Shown: positions 40,359-49,589, numbered from the stretch's first letter. The stretch is 64,000 nt of DNA from Streptomyces sp. CB02980 (GCF_014451325.2 NZ_JACSCH020000024.1:29221-93220); one strand, 5' to 3'. The notes: generated from the sequence alone by a model not told the origin. Translations and numbers: made by a program.

Positions 40359-40754
40359 ATGCACGAGATGTCTCTCGCGGTCGCCGTCGTCGACCAGGTC
40401 GAGACGGCGGCGAGGTCCCAGGGGGCCATCGGCGTCAGAAGTATCGAGCTGGACGTGGGCGAGCTCGCCGGCGTCGTCGCCGACGCCCTCGCCTTCTGCT
40501 TCGAACTCGCCTGTGCCGGAACCGTCGTCGAGGGCGCCGAGCTGATCACCCGAACCGTCCCCGGCACCGCGCGCTGCACACGGTGCGCCGAGCTCTGGCC
40601 GGTCGGCATGCCGCCGCGGCTCCTCTGCCCCGGCTGCGGCGCCGCGGCCGACGGGCTTGTCTCCGGCCGCGAACTTCAGATCCGGGAGGTCCGCTGGGCC
40701 GACCCGGAGGCGCGGCGGGAAGAACATCGCCAACCGATCACCGAGGAGAGCTGA
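40359..40754 (+). CDS. hypA: HypA, nickel-insertion zinc protein
   Basis: The protein has 131 residues. It begins MHEMSLA, where His2 and Glu3 bind nickel, and has a zinc site formed by CTRC and CPGC in the C-terminal half. ELDVGELAGVVADALAFCFELA is the usual helix. It works with HypB to deliver nickel to the large subunit. The start at 40359 is fixed by the MHEMSLA signature; the in-frame start at 40236 is not needed. It stands 141 bases after the DUF6893 gene and 2 bases before hypB, and a weak promoter in the 40218-40358 gap is possible. Confidence 0.93.
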   Translation: MHEMSLAVAVVDQVETAARSQGAIGVRSIELDVGELAGVVADALAFCFELACAGTVVEGAELITRTVPGTARCTRCAELWPVGMPPRLLCPGCGAAADGLVSGRELQIREVRWADPEARREEHRQPITEES

Positions 40755-40756
40755 GC

Positions 40757-41452
40757 ATGTGCCGAGCAGTCGATCTCCAGCGTGCCGTTCTCGCGAAGAA
40801 CGAGGCCGCGGCACAGATCCTGCGTACCGAGCTGACCGCCCGCGGCACCACCGTGGTCAACCTGCTCTCCAGCCCCGGCAGCGGGAAGACCGCCCTGCTG
40901 GAGCGCGAACTGCGTCTCGCCGGTGAGCGCGGCGTCAGTGTCGCCGCGCTCACCGCCGACCTCGCCACCGAGAACGACGCCCGCCGCCTGGCCCGCTCGG
41001 GTGTCCCCGTCAAGCAGGTGCTCACCGATGGCCTCTGCCATCTGGAGGCCGACATGGTCGCCCGCCACCTGCACGACTGGCTGCCCGAGTCGACCCGGCT
41101 GCTGTTCGTGGAGAACGTCGGCAACCTCGTCTGCCCCGCCGGCTACGACCTGGGCGAGTCGCTCCGCGTCGTGCTCGCCTCGGTCACCGAGGGGGAGGAC
41201 AAGCCGCTCAAGTACCCCACCGCGTTCGGCCTCGCCCAGCTGGTGATCGTCACCAAGATCGACATGGCGGAGGCCGCGGAGTTCGACGAGACGGCCTTCC
41301 GCGCCAACGTGGAGCAGGTGAACCCCGGCGTCGAGGTCGTTCTCAGCTCGGTACGTGACGGCAGAGGAGCGGGCAACCTGCTTGACCGGGCCGTCGCGGC
41401 GGCCGAGGGTAACCGCGTCCACACCCCGGTGATGGCCCGGGCCGACGCGTGA
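40757..41452 (+). CDS. hypB: HypB, nickel-insertion GTPase
   Basis: The protein has 231 residues. The P-loop SSPGSGKTALLE, then LTADLATENDARRL, the metal-site CHLEADMV, ENVGNLVCPAGYDLGES and the base motif TKID define the SIMIBI GTPase HypB. The N-terminus is MCRAVDLQRAVLAKN and lacks the His-rich nickel-storage stretch of some HypB proteins. GTP hydrolysis drives nickel transfer with HypA. ATG at 40757 is 2 bases after the hypA stop and preceded by GAGGAGAG. The end overlaps hypF. Confidence 0.95.
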   Translation: MCRAVDLQRAVLAKNEAAAQILRTELTARGTTVVNLLSSPGSGKTALLERELRLAGERGVSVAALTADLATENDARRLARSGVPVKQVLTDGLCHLEADMVARHLHDWLPESTRLLFVENVGNLVCPAGYDLGESLRVVLASVTEGEDKPLKYPTAFGLAQLVIVTKIDMAEAAEFDETAFRANVEQVNPGVEVVLSSVRDGRGAGNLLDRAVAAAEGNRVHTPVMARADA

Positions 41453-43908
41453 CCACGGCGCGGTCCGGACCCGTGGTCGCCACGGCCCCGCGGCGCAGCC
41501 GTGTGGTCGTCCGCGGCGTCGTGCAGGGTGTGGGATTCCGGCCCTTCGTCCACGCCCTCGCCACCGGGCTGCGGCTGTCCGGCCACGTCACGAACACGTC
41601 GGACGGCGTCGTCGCGGAGGTCGAGGGAGATCCCGCGGACATCGCATCCTTCTGCGCCCGCCTCGTGCCCGACGCCCCGCCCCTGGCCCGGGTCGAGTCG
41701 GTCGAGTCGGCCGAGATGACCGCGAGCGGCGACAGCGGATTCACCATCGTGCCCTCCCGTCAGGGAGGCGCCGTCCGCACCCTCGTCCCGCCGGACACCG
41801 CCACCTGCGACGACTGCCTCGCGGAGCTCGCGGACCCGGCCGACCGGCGGTACCTGCACCCCTTCATCACGTGCACCCACTGCGGCCCGCGGTTCACGAT
41901 CGTCACGGGACTGCCCTACGACCGGGTCCACACCACCATGGCCGACTTCCCGATGTGTGCGGACTGCGCCCGGGAGTACGCGGACCCGGCCGACCGCCGC
42001 TTCCACGCGCAGCCCGTCGCCTGCCCTCACTGCGGCCCCCGGCTGCGGCTGGTCACGGCGCCGAGCGGCCCCGCGTCCTCCGGTACGGATCCGTCCTCCG
42101 ACGACGCCCGGACGGATCCCGGCCGCGATCCCGGGGCCGACCCGATCACCGCCGCACGCAGGATGCTCGCCTCCGGCGCGATCCTCGCCGTCAAAGGCCT
42201 GGGCGGCTACCACCTCGCCTGCGACGCGACGAACGCCGACGCGGTGGCCGAACTACGCCGCCGCAAGGCACGCGGTGACAAACCGTTCGCGATGATGGCC
42301 GCGGACCTCGCCGACATCGAGCCGCTCGCGCACCTGTGCCCGCTCGAACGTGAACTCCTCACCGGCGGCGTCCGGCCCGTCGTACTGCTGCGCCGCCGCG
42401 ACGACGCGCGGCCGTACCACGGGGCCGCGCCGGCGCCGGCGCGGCTGGTGGCACCGGGCAGCCCGGACCTCGGCTTCATGCTCCCGTACACCCCCGTGCA
42501 CCATCTCCTCCTCGGCCTCGGTACCGCGGACGGAGAAGGACCCCGGCTGCTGGTGATGACCAGCGGCAATCTCGCGGGCGAGCCCATCGTCACGGACGAC
42601 GCGGAGGCACTGACCAGACTCTCCGGACTGGCGGACGCCTGGCTCCTGCACGACCGGCCGATCCATGTTCCCTGCGACGACTCCGTCGTCCGCGTCTGCG
42701 ACGGCGAGCAGCTGACGCTGCGCCGCTCCCGCGGGTATGCGCCGCTCCCGGTCGCGCTGCCCGTGGAGGTCGCCCCCGCCCTCGCCGTCGGAGGAGACCT
42801 GAAGAACACCTTCTGCCTCGGCGACGGACACCAGGCCTGGCTCTCCGCCCACATCGGCGACATGGACGACCTCACCACCCAGCTCGCCCTGACCTCAGCC
42901 GAGCGGCGGCTCGAGTCCGTCACGGGCGTACGGCCCGGACTGCTCGCCGCCGACCGCCACCCCGCCTACCGGTCCGCCCGCTGGGCCCGCCGACACGCCG
43001 CGGGACGGCCTGTCGTCTCCGTACAGCATCACCACGCGCACGTCGCGGCGGCGATGGCCGAGAACGGCCTCGACGGCACGGCTCCCGTGATCGGCGTCGC
43101 CTTCGACGGCACCGGCTACGGTCTCGACGGCGCCGTGTGGGGCGGTGAGTTCCTGCTCGCGGACTACGCCGGGTTCGAGCGGTTCGCGCACCTCTCCTAC
43201 GTACCCCTGCCGGGCGGCGACGCGGCCGTACGACGGCCCTACCGCATGGCTCTGGCCCACCTGTGGGCTGCGGGTCTCGCCGCCGACAGTGCCCTGCCCT
43301 GCACGCGAGCCTGTGCGCCGGGAGAACTGCCCGTACTGGAAAGGCAGTTGGCCAGAGGGCTGAACTGCGTGTCCACGTCCAGCATGGGGCGCCTGTTCGA
43401 TGCCGTCTCGTCCCTTGCGGGCATCTGCCACCACGCGGGATACGAGGCACAGGCCGCGATCGAGCTGGAGGCCGCGGCCCTGCGCGCACCCGACGTCGCC
43501 GAGGACGAACGCTACGTCTTCCGGCTCGGTTCGCCGCAGTCCGGCGCCCCGCTCACCGCAGACCCCGCACCCCTTTTGGCGGCGGTGGCCGCCGACGTGC
43601 TGGACGGGACCCAGGCAGCCGTCGTCGCGGCACGGTTCCACCGCGCCGTGGCCCGACTGGTGCGTACGGTCTGCGCCGCCGCCCGCAGCGAGACCGGCGT
43701 GGAGACCGTGGCCCTGACCGGGGGAGTGTTCGCCAACACGGTGCTCTTCTCAGCCTGCGCCGAAGGGCTGCGGCAGGACGGCCTCACCGTGTTGCGTCAC
43801 CGCCTGATCCCGCCGAACGACGGCGGTCTGGCACTCGGCCAACTCGTCGTGGCCGCCCGGACGACGGACCGAGCGGCCCCCGCCACGCCGCGACGAGAGC
43901 GACAGTGA
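41449..43908 (+). CDS. hypF: HypF, carbamoyltransferase for cyanide ligand synthesis
   Basis: The protein has 819 residues. Domains in order: acylphosphatase-like at 20-105 (RGVVQGVGFRPFVHAL); two zinc fingers (CDDC...CTHC and CADC...CPHC) at about 120-200; a YrdC-like domain at 220-420 (KGLGGYHLACDATN, RKARGDKPFAMM); and a Kae1-like carbamoyltransferase domain (VQHHHAHVAAAMAENG, VIGVAFDGTGYGLDGAVWGGEFL). It uses carbamoyl phosphate and ATP to carbamoylate the C-terminal Cys of HypE. Length is as expected (about 750-820). The GTG at 41449 overlaps hypB by 4 bases. Confidence 0.95.
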   Translation: MTTARSGPVVATAPRRSRVVVRGVVQGVGFRPFVHALATGLRLSGHVTNTSDGVVAEVEGDPADIASFCARLVPDAPPLARVESVESAEMTASGDSGFTIVPSRQGGAVRTLVPPDTATCDDCLAELADPADRRYLHPFITCTHCGPRFTIVTGLPYDRVHTTMADFPMCADCAREYADPADRRFHAQPVACPHCGPRLRLVTAPSGPASSGTDPSSDDARTDPGRDPGADPITAARRMLASGAILAVKGLGGYHLACDATNADAVAELRRRKARGDKPFAMMAADLADIEPLAHLCPLERELLTGGVRPVVLLRRRDDARPYHGAAPAPARLVAPGSPDLGFMLPYTPVHHLLLGLGTADGEGPRLLVMTSGNLAGEPIVTDDAEALTRLSGLADAWLLHDRPIHVPCDDSVVRVCDGEQLTLRRSRGYAPLPVALPVEVAPALAVGGDLKNTFCLGDGHQAWLSAHIGDMDDLTTQLALTSAERRLESVTGVRPGLLAADRHPAYRSARWARRHAAGRPVVSVQHHHAHVAAAMAENGLDGTAPVIGVAFDGTGYGLDGAVWGGEFLLADYAGFERFAHLSYVPLPGGDAAVRRPYRMALAHLWAAGLAADSALPCTRACAPGELPVLERQLARGLNCVSTSSMGRLFDAVSSLAGICHHAGYEAQAAIELEAAALRAPDVAEDERYVFRLGSPQSGAPLTADPAPLLAAVAADVLDGTQAAVVAARFHRAVARLVRTVCAAARSETGVETVALTGGVFANTVLFSACAEGLRQDGLTVLRHRLIPPNDGGLALGQLVVAARTTDRAAPATPRRERQ

Positions 43909-43918
43909 GGAGACACCC

Positions 43919-44236
43919 ATGTGCCTGGCAGTACCTGGAAGAGTGCTGGACGTGGAGGACCGGGACGGGACCCGGATGGCCACGGTCGACTTCGGGGGTG
44001 TGGTCAAGGAGGTGTGCCTGGAGTACCTGCCGGACCTGAGACCCGGCGAGTACGCCATCGTGCACGTGGGCTTCGCCCTCCAGAAGCTCGATGAGGAGTC
44101 GGCCAAGCGGACGCTGGAGCTGTTCGAGACCCTCGGCCTGCTCCAGGAGGAGTTCGGAGACCCGTGGGAGGCCGCCGAGACCGCGGTGAGCGAGTGGCAG
44201 ACGCAGGACGACGTCCACGGGGAGGTACGGCCGTGA
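43919..44236 (+). CDS. hypC: HypC, Fe(CN)2CO scaffold chaperone
   Basis: The protein has 105 residues. MCLAVPGRVL supplies the N-terminal Cys2 that holds the Fe(CN)2CO unit together with HypD. VDFGGVVKEVCLEYLPDLRPGEYAIVHVGFALQKLDEESA is the OB-fold signature. It is a little longer than typical HypC (about 80-95), with an acidic tail. ATG follows GAGGAGA by 7 bases. It overlaps hypD by 4 bases. Confidence 0.95.
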   Translation: MCLAVPGRVLDVEDRDGTRMATVDFGGVVKEVCLEYLPDLRPGEYAIVHVGFALQKLDEESAKRTLELFETLGLLQEEFGDPWEAAETAVSEWQTQDDVHGEVRP

Positions 44237-45417
44237 AGTACATCGACGAGTTCCAGAACCCTGACCTGGCGCGCCGGCTGCTCGACGAGATCCGGGCGAC
44301 GGTCACTCGCCCCTGGGCCCTGATGGAGGTATGCGGCGGCCAGACCCACAGCATCATCCGGCACGGCATCGACCAGCTTCTGCCCCCCGAGATCGAGCTG
44401 ATCCACGGCCCGGGCTGCCCGGTCTGCGTCACTCCGCTGGAAATGATCGACAAGGCCCTGGAGATCGCTTCCCGGCCAGGAGTGATCTTCTGCTCGTTCG
44501 GCGACATGCTCCGCGTCCCAGGCACGGGCCGCGACCTGTTCCAGGTCCGCGGGCACGGCGGCGACGTCAGGGTGGTCTACTCCCCGCTGGACGCGCTGCG
44601 GATCGCCGAGCAGAACCCGGACCGGGAGGTGGTCTTCTTCGGCATCGGCTTCGAGACCACCGCCCCGCCGAACGCGATGACGGTCCATCAGGCTCGCAAG
44701 CGGAACATCCGCAACTTCAGTCTGCTCGTGTCCCACGTCCGCGTCCCTCCGGCGATCGACGCGATCATGCGGTCCCCGGACTGCCGCGTCCAGGGTTTCC
44801 TCGCCGCCGGCCACGTATGCAGTGTGATGGGCACGGCCGAGTACCCCGAGCTCGCACAGCGACACAAGGTGCCGATCGTGGTCACCGGATTCGAGCCGCT
44901 GGACATCCTGGAAGGCGTACGCAGGACCCTGCTTCAGCTGGAACGGGGCGAGCACACGGTCGAGAACGCCTACCAGCGCGCCGTGACGGCCCAGGGCAAT
45001 CCGGCGGCGCAGGCGATGCTGAGCGATGTCTTCGAGATCACCGACCGGGCCTGGCGCGGCATCGGCGTCATCCTGGACAGCGGCTGGCGCCTGTCCGAAC
45101 ACTACCGTGACCACGACGCCGAGTACCGCTTCTCCGTCGAGGGCATCGACACCCGCGAGCCCGCCGAGTGCCGCAGCGGCGAAGTCCTCCAGGGCCTGCT
45201 GAAACCGAACGAATGCGAGGCGTTCGGCACCACCTGCACACCGCGCTCCCCGCTCGGCGCCACGATGGTGTCCAGCGAGGGCGCCTGCGCCGCCTACTAC
45301 CTGTACCGGCGGCTCGACGGCGGAACCCCGGGACAACGGCCTCCCGCGGCATCCCGCGCGGCCTCCGGAACCCCGTCCCCGGTTCCCGCTTCTCTGGAGG
45401 GAAGCCCCCTTGCCTGA
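44233..45417 (+). CDS. hypD: HypD, Fe(CN)2CO assembly iron-sulfur protein
   Basis: The protein has 394 residues. The motif CGGQTHSIIRHG and HGPGCPVCVTP, the central GFETTAPPNA and the C-terminal cysteines that hold the [4Fe-4S] cluster (CRSGEVLQGLLKPNEC, CTPRSPLG, GACAAYY) are all present. It passes electrons while cyanide is moved from HypE to iron on the HypC-HypD complex. GTG at 44233 overlaps hypC; the frame to the left is a shadow. The end overlaps hypE by 8 bases. Confidence 0.95.
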   Translation: MKYIDEFQNPDLARRLLDEIRATVTRPWALMEVCGGQTHSIIRHGIDQLLPPEIELIHGPGCPVCVTPLEMIDKALEIASRPGVIFCSFGDMLRVPGTGRDLFQVRGHGGDVRVVYSPLDALRIAEQNPDREVVFFGIGFETTAPPNAMTVHQARKRNIRNFSLLVSHVRVPPAIDAIMRSPDCRVQGFLAAGHVCSVMGTAEYPELAQRHKVPIVVTGFEPLDILEGVRRTLLQLERGEHTVENAYQRAVTAQGNPAAQAMLSDVFEITDRAWRGIGVILDSGWRLSEHYRDHDAEYRFSVEGIDTREPAECRSGEVLQGLLKPNECEAFGTTCTPRSPLGATMVSSEGACAAYYLYRRLDGGTPGQRPPAASRAASGTPSPVPASLEGSPLA

Positions 45418-46507
45418 CACCGTCAGCACCACCCCGGCGGTCGACACCGCACAGCCTGCACCCGACATGCTCGCCTGGACCTGCCCGGCGCCACTGCGCG
45501 ACCAAACACGCATCGTCATGGGCCACGGCGGCGGAGGCGCACTGTCCGCCGAGCTGATCGAGCACGTCTTCGCACCCGCCTACGGCGGACCTGCCCTCGC
45601 GCACACCGCCGACGCTGCCGAGATCCGCATCGGCGGCGCCCGCCTGGCGTTCTCCACGGACTCCTTCGTGGTGCGCCCCCTGTTCTTCCCCGGCGGCAGC
45701 ATCGGCGACCTCGCCGTCAACGGCACCGTGAACGACCTCGCCATGAGCGGCGCCCGGGCGAGCCACCTCTCCTGTGGGTTCATCCTGGAAGAAGGTGTCG
45801 AGACCCACGTGGTCGGCCGCGTCGCACAGGCCCTCGGTGCGGCGGCACGCATGGCCGGCGTCCAGGTCGTCACCGGTGACACCAAGGTCGTGGAGGCCGG
45901 TCACGGCGACGGCATCTACATCAACACCTCGGGGGTCGGGCTGATCCCCGACGGCGTCGACCTACGCCCGCAACGGGTGGTGCCCGGAGACGTGGTGATC
46001 GTGAGCGGCCCGATCGGCATGCACGGCGTGGCGATCATGAGTGTGCGCGAGGGGCTCGAATTCGGTGTCGAGATCACCAGCGACTGCGCACCGCTCGGGG
46101 GCCTTGTCGAGGCGATGCTGGCCGTCACGCGGGACCTGCACGTGCTGCGCGACCCCACACGCGGGGGCTTGGCCGCCTCGCTGAACGAGATCGCGGCCGC
46201 TTCGGGCACGGGCGTCGTGATCCAGGAGCGGGCCGTTCCGGTCCCCGAAGCGGTCGCCAACGCCTGCGCGGTGCTCGGACTCGACCCCATGTACGTCGCG
46301 AACGAGGGCAAGCTCGTGGCCTTCGTCCCGCGCGACCACGCAGACGCCGTACTAGCCGCGATGCGCGCCCACCCGTCGGGTATCGAGGCAGCGGTGATCG
46401 GCGAGGCGGTCGAGACACATCCAGGCATGGTGGTGGCTCGTACCGGACTCGGCGGCACCCGCGTCGTGGACATGCCGCTCGGCGAGCAGCTGCCGCGCAT
46501 CTGCTGA
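45410..46507 (+). CDS. hypE: HypE, carbamoyl dehydratase
   Basis: The protein has 365 residues of the PurM/ThiL fold. MGHGGGGALSAELIEHVF, FSTDSFVVRPLFFPGGSIG, NGTVNDLAMSGA and the ATP-binding GDTKVVE are present. The C-terminus ends PRIC, whose last Cys accepts the carbamoyl group from HypF and becomes the thiocyanate that donates cyanide. The N-terminus of about 35 residues is an extension. TTG at 45410 has GGAGG 9 bases upstream. It is the last gene of the hydrogenase set; convergent genes follow. Confidence 0.95.
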   Translation: MPDTVSTTPAVDTAQPAPDMLAWTCPAPLRDQTRIVMGHGGGGALSAELIEHVFAPAYGGPALAHTADAAEIRIGGARLAFSTDSFVVRPLFFPGGSIGDLAVNGTVNDLAMSGARASHLSCGFILEEGVETHVVGRVAQALGAAARMAGVQVVTGDTKVVEAGHGDGIYINTSGVGLIPDGVDLRPQRVVPGDVVIVSGPIGMHGVAIMSVREGLEFGVEITSDCAPLGGLVEAMLAVTRDLHVLRDPTRGGLAASLNEIAAASGTGVVIQERAVPVPEAVANACAVLGLDPMYVANEGKLVAFVPRDHADAVLAAMRAHPSGIEAAVIGEAVETHPGMVVARTGLGGTRVVDMPLGEQLPRIC

Positions 46508-46509
46508 GC

Positions 46510-46740
46510 TCAGGCCCGGCGGCCGTGAGGTTCACGGGAGGTGTCGAGGGTCCACATGTGTGTGCAGTTCGGACACTGCAGGTGGACCCGGGGTCCGTTG
46601 TTCCCGATCAGATAGCGCCAGTGGCTCCGGCAGTTCCGGCGCTCCAGGCAGGTCCCGCAGCCGCGGGCGTCGTCGCAACCGGGGCAGGCGACCCAGGCCC
46701 GCCGGGCCGGGTCGGCATGGGGATCAAGCGGAAGACGCAC
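46510..46740 (-). CDS. Small zinc-ribbon protein
   Basis: The protein has 76 residues from the GTG at 46740, with GGGAGG 9 bases upstream; it overlaps the end of the 46724-46981 gene. Cys pairs are CPGC, CGTC, NCRSHW and CPNC, followed by HMWTLDT. The second half (RSHWRYLIGNNGPRVHLQCPNCTHMW) resembles short Streptomyces zinc-ribbon proteins of unknown function. It converges on hypE with only 2 bases between the stops. No link to hydrogenase is known. Confidence 0.65.
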   Translation of the reverse strand: MRLPLDPHADPARRAWVACPGCDDARGCGTCLERRNCRSHWRYLIGNNGPRVHLQCPNCTHMWTLDTSREPHGRRA

Positions 46741-46981
46741 GACGCGGCACCTCCCCGGGCAGCACACCGGCCGCGACCAGCCTCGCGTGCAGCCGCTGCT
46801 GTTCCTCGTCCAGGCCTGAGTACAGCAGGGCGTGCGCCGCCTCCTCCTCGCGCAGAACGGCCACGGGGTCCCAGTCGGGCCCAAGGGCTGCCACGACTTC
46901 GGCACGCCGACGTGCCTCCTCGACGGTCAGGTCGATACTGAAGTCGATCAGGGCGGAACGGGGGCCGGGGCTGTGGTTCAT
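46724..46981 (-). CDS. Small helical protein of unknown function
   Basis: The protein has 85 residues. It begins MNHSPGPRSALIDFSIDLTVEEARRRAEVV and is mainly helical and acidic (DWDPVAVLREEEAAHALLYSGLDEEQQRLHARLVAAGVLP). It lacks a signal peptide and known motifs. Its stop is inside the next gene, with which it forms a two-gene unit. I do not recognise the family. Confidence 0.6.
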   Translation of the reverse strand: MNHSPGPRSALIDFSIDLTVEEARRRAEVVAALGPDWDPVAVLREEEAAHALLYSGLDEEQQRLHARLVAAGVLPGEVPRRASSA

Positions 46982-47087
46982 GGCTGGAGCTTTCGGGTGA
47001 ATCGAACACGTATGCCGCCACGTCTACCAGAGCGGTCACTGCGTACGGAAGACCCCGGCCTGCCTTCGACGCTCGCTGTGGCGCACC

Positions 47088-48017
47088 TCATGCCGAGATG
47101 CAGAGGCGCTGCTTGCAGGACGCTTGACACCTTGTGCGTTGGCCGGCCCGGCCATGCGGCGCCTGTCGGATGAAAGCCAGGCCCCGCGAAGCGGCGACCG
47201 TCCGGTGCTGACACGGCGGGCAGGGTGAGGCCGGCGATGACAGCGTCGCGGTCTCGGTCGATACCGGCGGCCAGGGCGTGGAGGCTGGGCAAGTCGTCCT
47301 GTCGGACGGCGTCGGGCCAGTCCGGCAGGCGCTCGCCTTGACGCCCGGTAGACATGGCCGCGAAGGACCGCACATGCTTGGTGAGTGCATCGAGTTCGGG
47401 CCAGTGCGTCCGCGTACCGAGCTGCCGGGCCACGGACCGCTTGCCGTGTCCAGCGGCCAGCAGTGCGTGAATCGTGGCGTGCTTGGCGCGGGTGCGCTCG
47501 GCGAACCGGTGGCCCATCGGCCAGGGGGAACTGGACGGATTCCTGTCGGAGGTGGGCGCCGGCCCGGTTTCAGGGGCCGTAGGAACGAGGACTCGGAGGC
47601 AGTGGCGGTGCCGGGCGACAGCTCGTTCGGCGGATTCGCTGAGGTTGTGCCAGAGGTGCCATCGGTCCGCGACCTGGATCGCCTGAGGGGCTCCGGCTGT
47701 GGCGCCTTCTGCGAAGAACGGCGCGCGGTCCCGGCAGATGACCTCGACGCCGGGCCGTTTGGCGAGCCACGCGGCCAGACTTGACGCTTCCCGGGTCTGG
47801 GAGCAGGTCGATCGGGCGGCGGGTTTCGACATCGACCAGAACGGTGCCGTAGGGGCGGCCCTTGCGGGTTGCGTACTCGTCGACGCCGACCACCCGCGGC
47901 CCCGGCACCTCCGGCTCGGGAAGAGCGTCGATCAGGCGCAACACCGTGCTCCGGCTGACGGCCACGCCGAGGACGACAGCCAGCCGAGCACCCGCCCGGC
48001 GCCTGGATGCGCTGGCC
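47088..48017 (-). pseudogene. ISL3-family transposase, degraded
   Basis: Three frames must be joined: ARLAVVLGVAVSRSTVLRLIDALPEPE...GVDEYATRKGRPYGTVLVDVETRRPIDLLPD; then REASSLAAWLAKRPGVEVICRDRAPFFAEGATAGAPQAIQVADRWHLWHNLSESAER; then a C-terminal piece FIRQAPHGRAGQRTRCQ ending at 47088. These are the catalytic core and end of an ISL3 transposase. The N-terminal zinc-binding part is missing, and the break lies just before the SRAP gene at 48046. No terminal repeats were identified. Confidence 0.8.
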
Positions 48018-48045
48018 CGCGGTGGCGTCGTGGCACAGTGGTTCT

Positions 48046-48780
48046 ATGTGCGGCCGCTACACCTCGACCCGTGGTCCTGAAGACCTGGCCCGGCTCTTCC
48101 AGGTGACCGACTGGAACCCTGCCGAGAGGCTGGCGCCCAGCTGGAACGTTGCGCCGACCGATGAGGTCTACGCGGTCCTTGAACGCGCCGGGCGGGACGG
48201 CGACGACGAGGTACGCCGTGAGCTGCGGGCGCTGCGGTGGGGTCTGGTGCCGTCGTGGGCGAAGGACCCGAAGGCCGGCTCCCGGATGATCAACGCCCGC
48301 GTGGAGACCGTGCACGAGAAACCCGCCTACCGACGCGCCTTCGCGAAACGCCGCTGCCTGCTGCCTGCCGACGGCTTCTACGAATGGGAGCCGGTGAAGG
48401 ACGAGGCGACGGGCAAGACGCGCAAGCAGCCGTACTTCATCCACCCCATCGACGGTCAGGTGATGGCCATGGCGGGTCTGTACGAGTACTGGCGCAACCC
48501 CGATATCACCAGCGATGACGACCCCGACGCCTGGCTGACGACCTGCACGATCATCACCACCGAGGCCACCGACGCGGCCGGCCGCGTACACCCCCGCATG
48601 CCACTCGCCCTCACCCCGGACCACTACGACGCCTGGCTCGACCCCCGCCACCACGACATCGACGACCTCCGCGCCCTGCTCGTCCAGCCCGCGGACGGCC
48701 GGCTCGATGCCCGGCCTGTATCCACGGCCGTCAACAGCGTCCGCAGCAACGGGGCTCACCTCCTCGACGCGGCCACCTAG
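48046..48780 (+). CDS. SOS response-associated peptidase (SRAP/HMCES family)
   Basis: The protein has 244 residues. MCGRYTS gives the N-terminal Cys2 that forms a covalent link to abasic sites in single-stranded DNA. Other family marks are RLAPSWNVAPTDEVYAVL (Asn of the site), WGLVPSWAKD, MINARVETVHEKPAYR, RCLLPADGFYEWE (Glu) and HPRMPLAL (His). It protects abasic sites at replication forks. A second, broken copy of its C-terminal third is at 51307-51483. The 5' end abuts ISL3 remains and no clear ribosome site is present, so expression may be reduced or leaderless. Confidence 0.9.
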   Translation: MCGRYTSTRGPEDLARLFQVTDWNPAERLAPSWNVAPTDEVYAVLERAGRDGDDEVRRELRALRWGLVPSWAKDPKAGSRMINARVETVHEKPAYRRAFAKRRCLLPADGFYEWEPVKDEATGKTRKQPYFIHPIDGQVMAMAGLYEYWRNPDITSDDDPDAWLTTCTIITTEATDAAGRVHPRMPLALTPDHYDAWLDPRHHDIDDLRALLVQPADGRLDARPVSTAVNSVRSNGAHLLDAAT

Positions 48781-48794
48781 CCTGCTGCCCCGCT

Positions 48795-48865
48795 GTGCCC
48801 GGGCCGGGGACGGCCCGTCGAGACCCGCCGTGGCCGGGGCCGGGAACGGCTCGTCGGGACCCGCC
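48795..48865. repeat. 35/36-base tandem duplication
   Basis: Two imperfect copies (48795-48829 and 48830-48865) follow the SRAP gene directly. They are GC-rich and lie in intergenic sequence, with no known function. Confidence 0.6.
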
Positions 48866-49071
48866 CGGGGCGATCGGTCGGCTGGTGAGGAGCCGGGGTG
48901 GAACCGGACGTGTTGATTGTCGCGGTGAGGCCGGTCTCGTTGGCTTTACGGTGTCGTGGAACGCAGGGCCGGGCTCGAGCATCGTCTCCGGCGCGGCGAG
49001 GCCGGCAGCGCGGATCTTGGCGCGGAGGACCTCCGTGCGGCCGAGGACGTCTCCGGCCCCATCCGTCCGTG

Positions 49072-49326
49072 CTACGGATTGCAGACTTCGTCCACCGATT
49101 CCTGCCATTCCTTCTGCTTCTTCTTTGCCTCCAGCCAGATGGCCCGGGCCTGCTCGACCTTGGCCTTCTGGGCCTCGATCGCCGCCTCGTCCGGGGGCTG
49201 TGCTGCTTCCAGCTCGTGGAGCTTGCGCTCGGCGTCGTGCAGCTCCTTCAGCGTGCGAGCTGTGTCCTTTTTGGCCTTTGCAAGGCCGGCCTTGGCCGCC
49301 TCGCAGATGGGTGGTGAGATCGGCAT
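49072..49326 (-). CDS. Small Cys-bounded alpha-hairpin (coiled-coil) protein, second copy
   Basis: The protein has 84 residues. ATG at 49326 is preceded by GAGGAGG at a 4-base spacing, a strong ribosome site. It aligns without gaps to the 512-769 protein: Cys8 and Cys82 (74 apart), the common segment HELEA at the end of helix 1, and a Pro-Pro-Asp turn at 44-46. Both helices are rich in Lys, Ala, Glu and Gln. The frame is open further left, but that part is an IS fragment. No signal peptide and no known family. It sits among IS remains, unlike its relative. Confidence 0.7.
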   Translation of the reverse strand: MPISPPICEAAKAGLAKAKKDTARTLKELHDAERKLHELEAAQPPDEAAIEAQKAKVEQARAIWLEAKKKQKEWQESVDEVCNP

Positions 49327-49589
49327 CTGTCCTCCTCGGGAAACACGCTCGACGTACGGTGCCGGATCGGGTGCGGCCGCGTGCCAGGCGTGAACGGGAC
49401 GCGGCCGCCCGCCGTTTCCCACAAGCTGATGTCCGTCCCGCTCCAGGCCGTGGCACCCGCCCATGCGCGGGGAGACGTTGCGCTGATTGGCGCACATACC
49501 CCGGGACCGTGGTGCGGCGGCAGACCGGGAGCTGCCGGTCCGGTAGCGGCGGCGTACCGGATGCCGGGAGCCGCTCCAAGCAGGCATTG

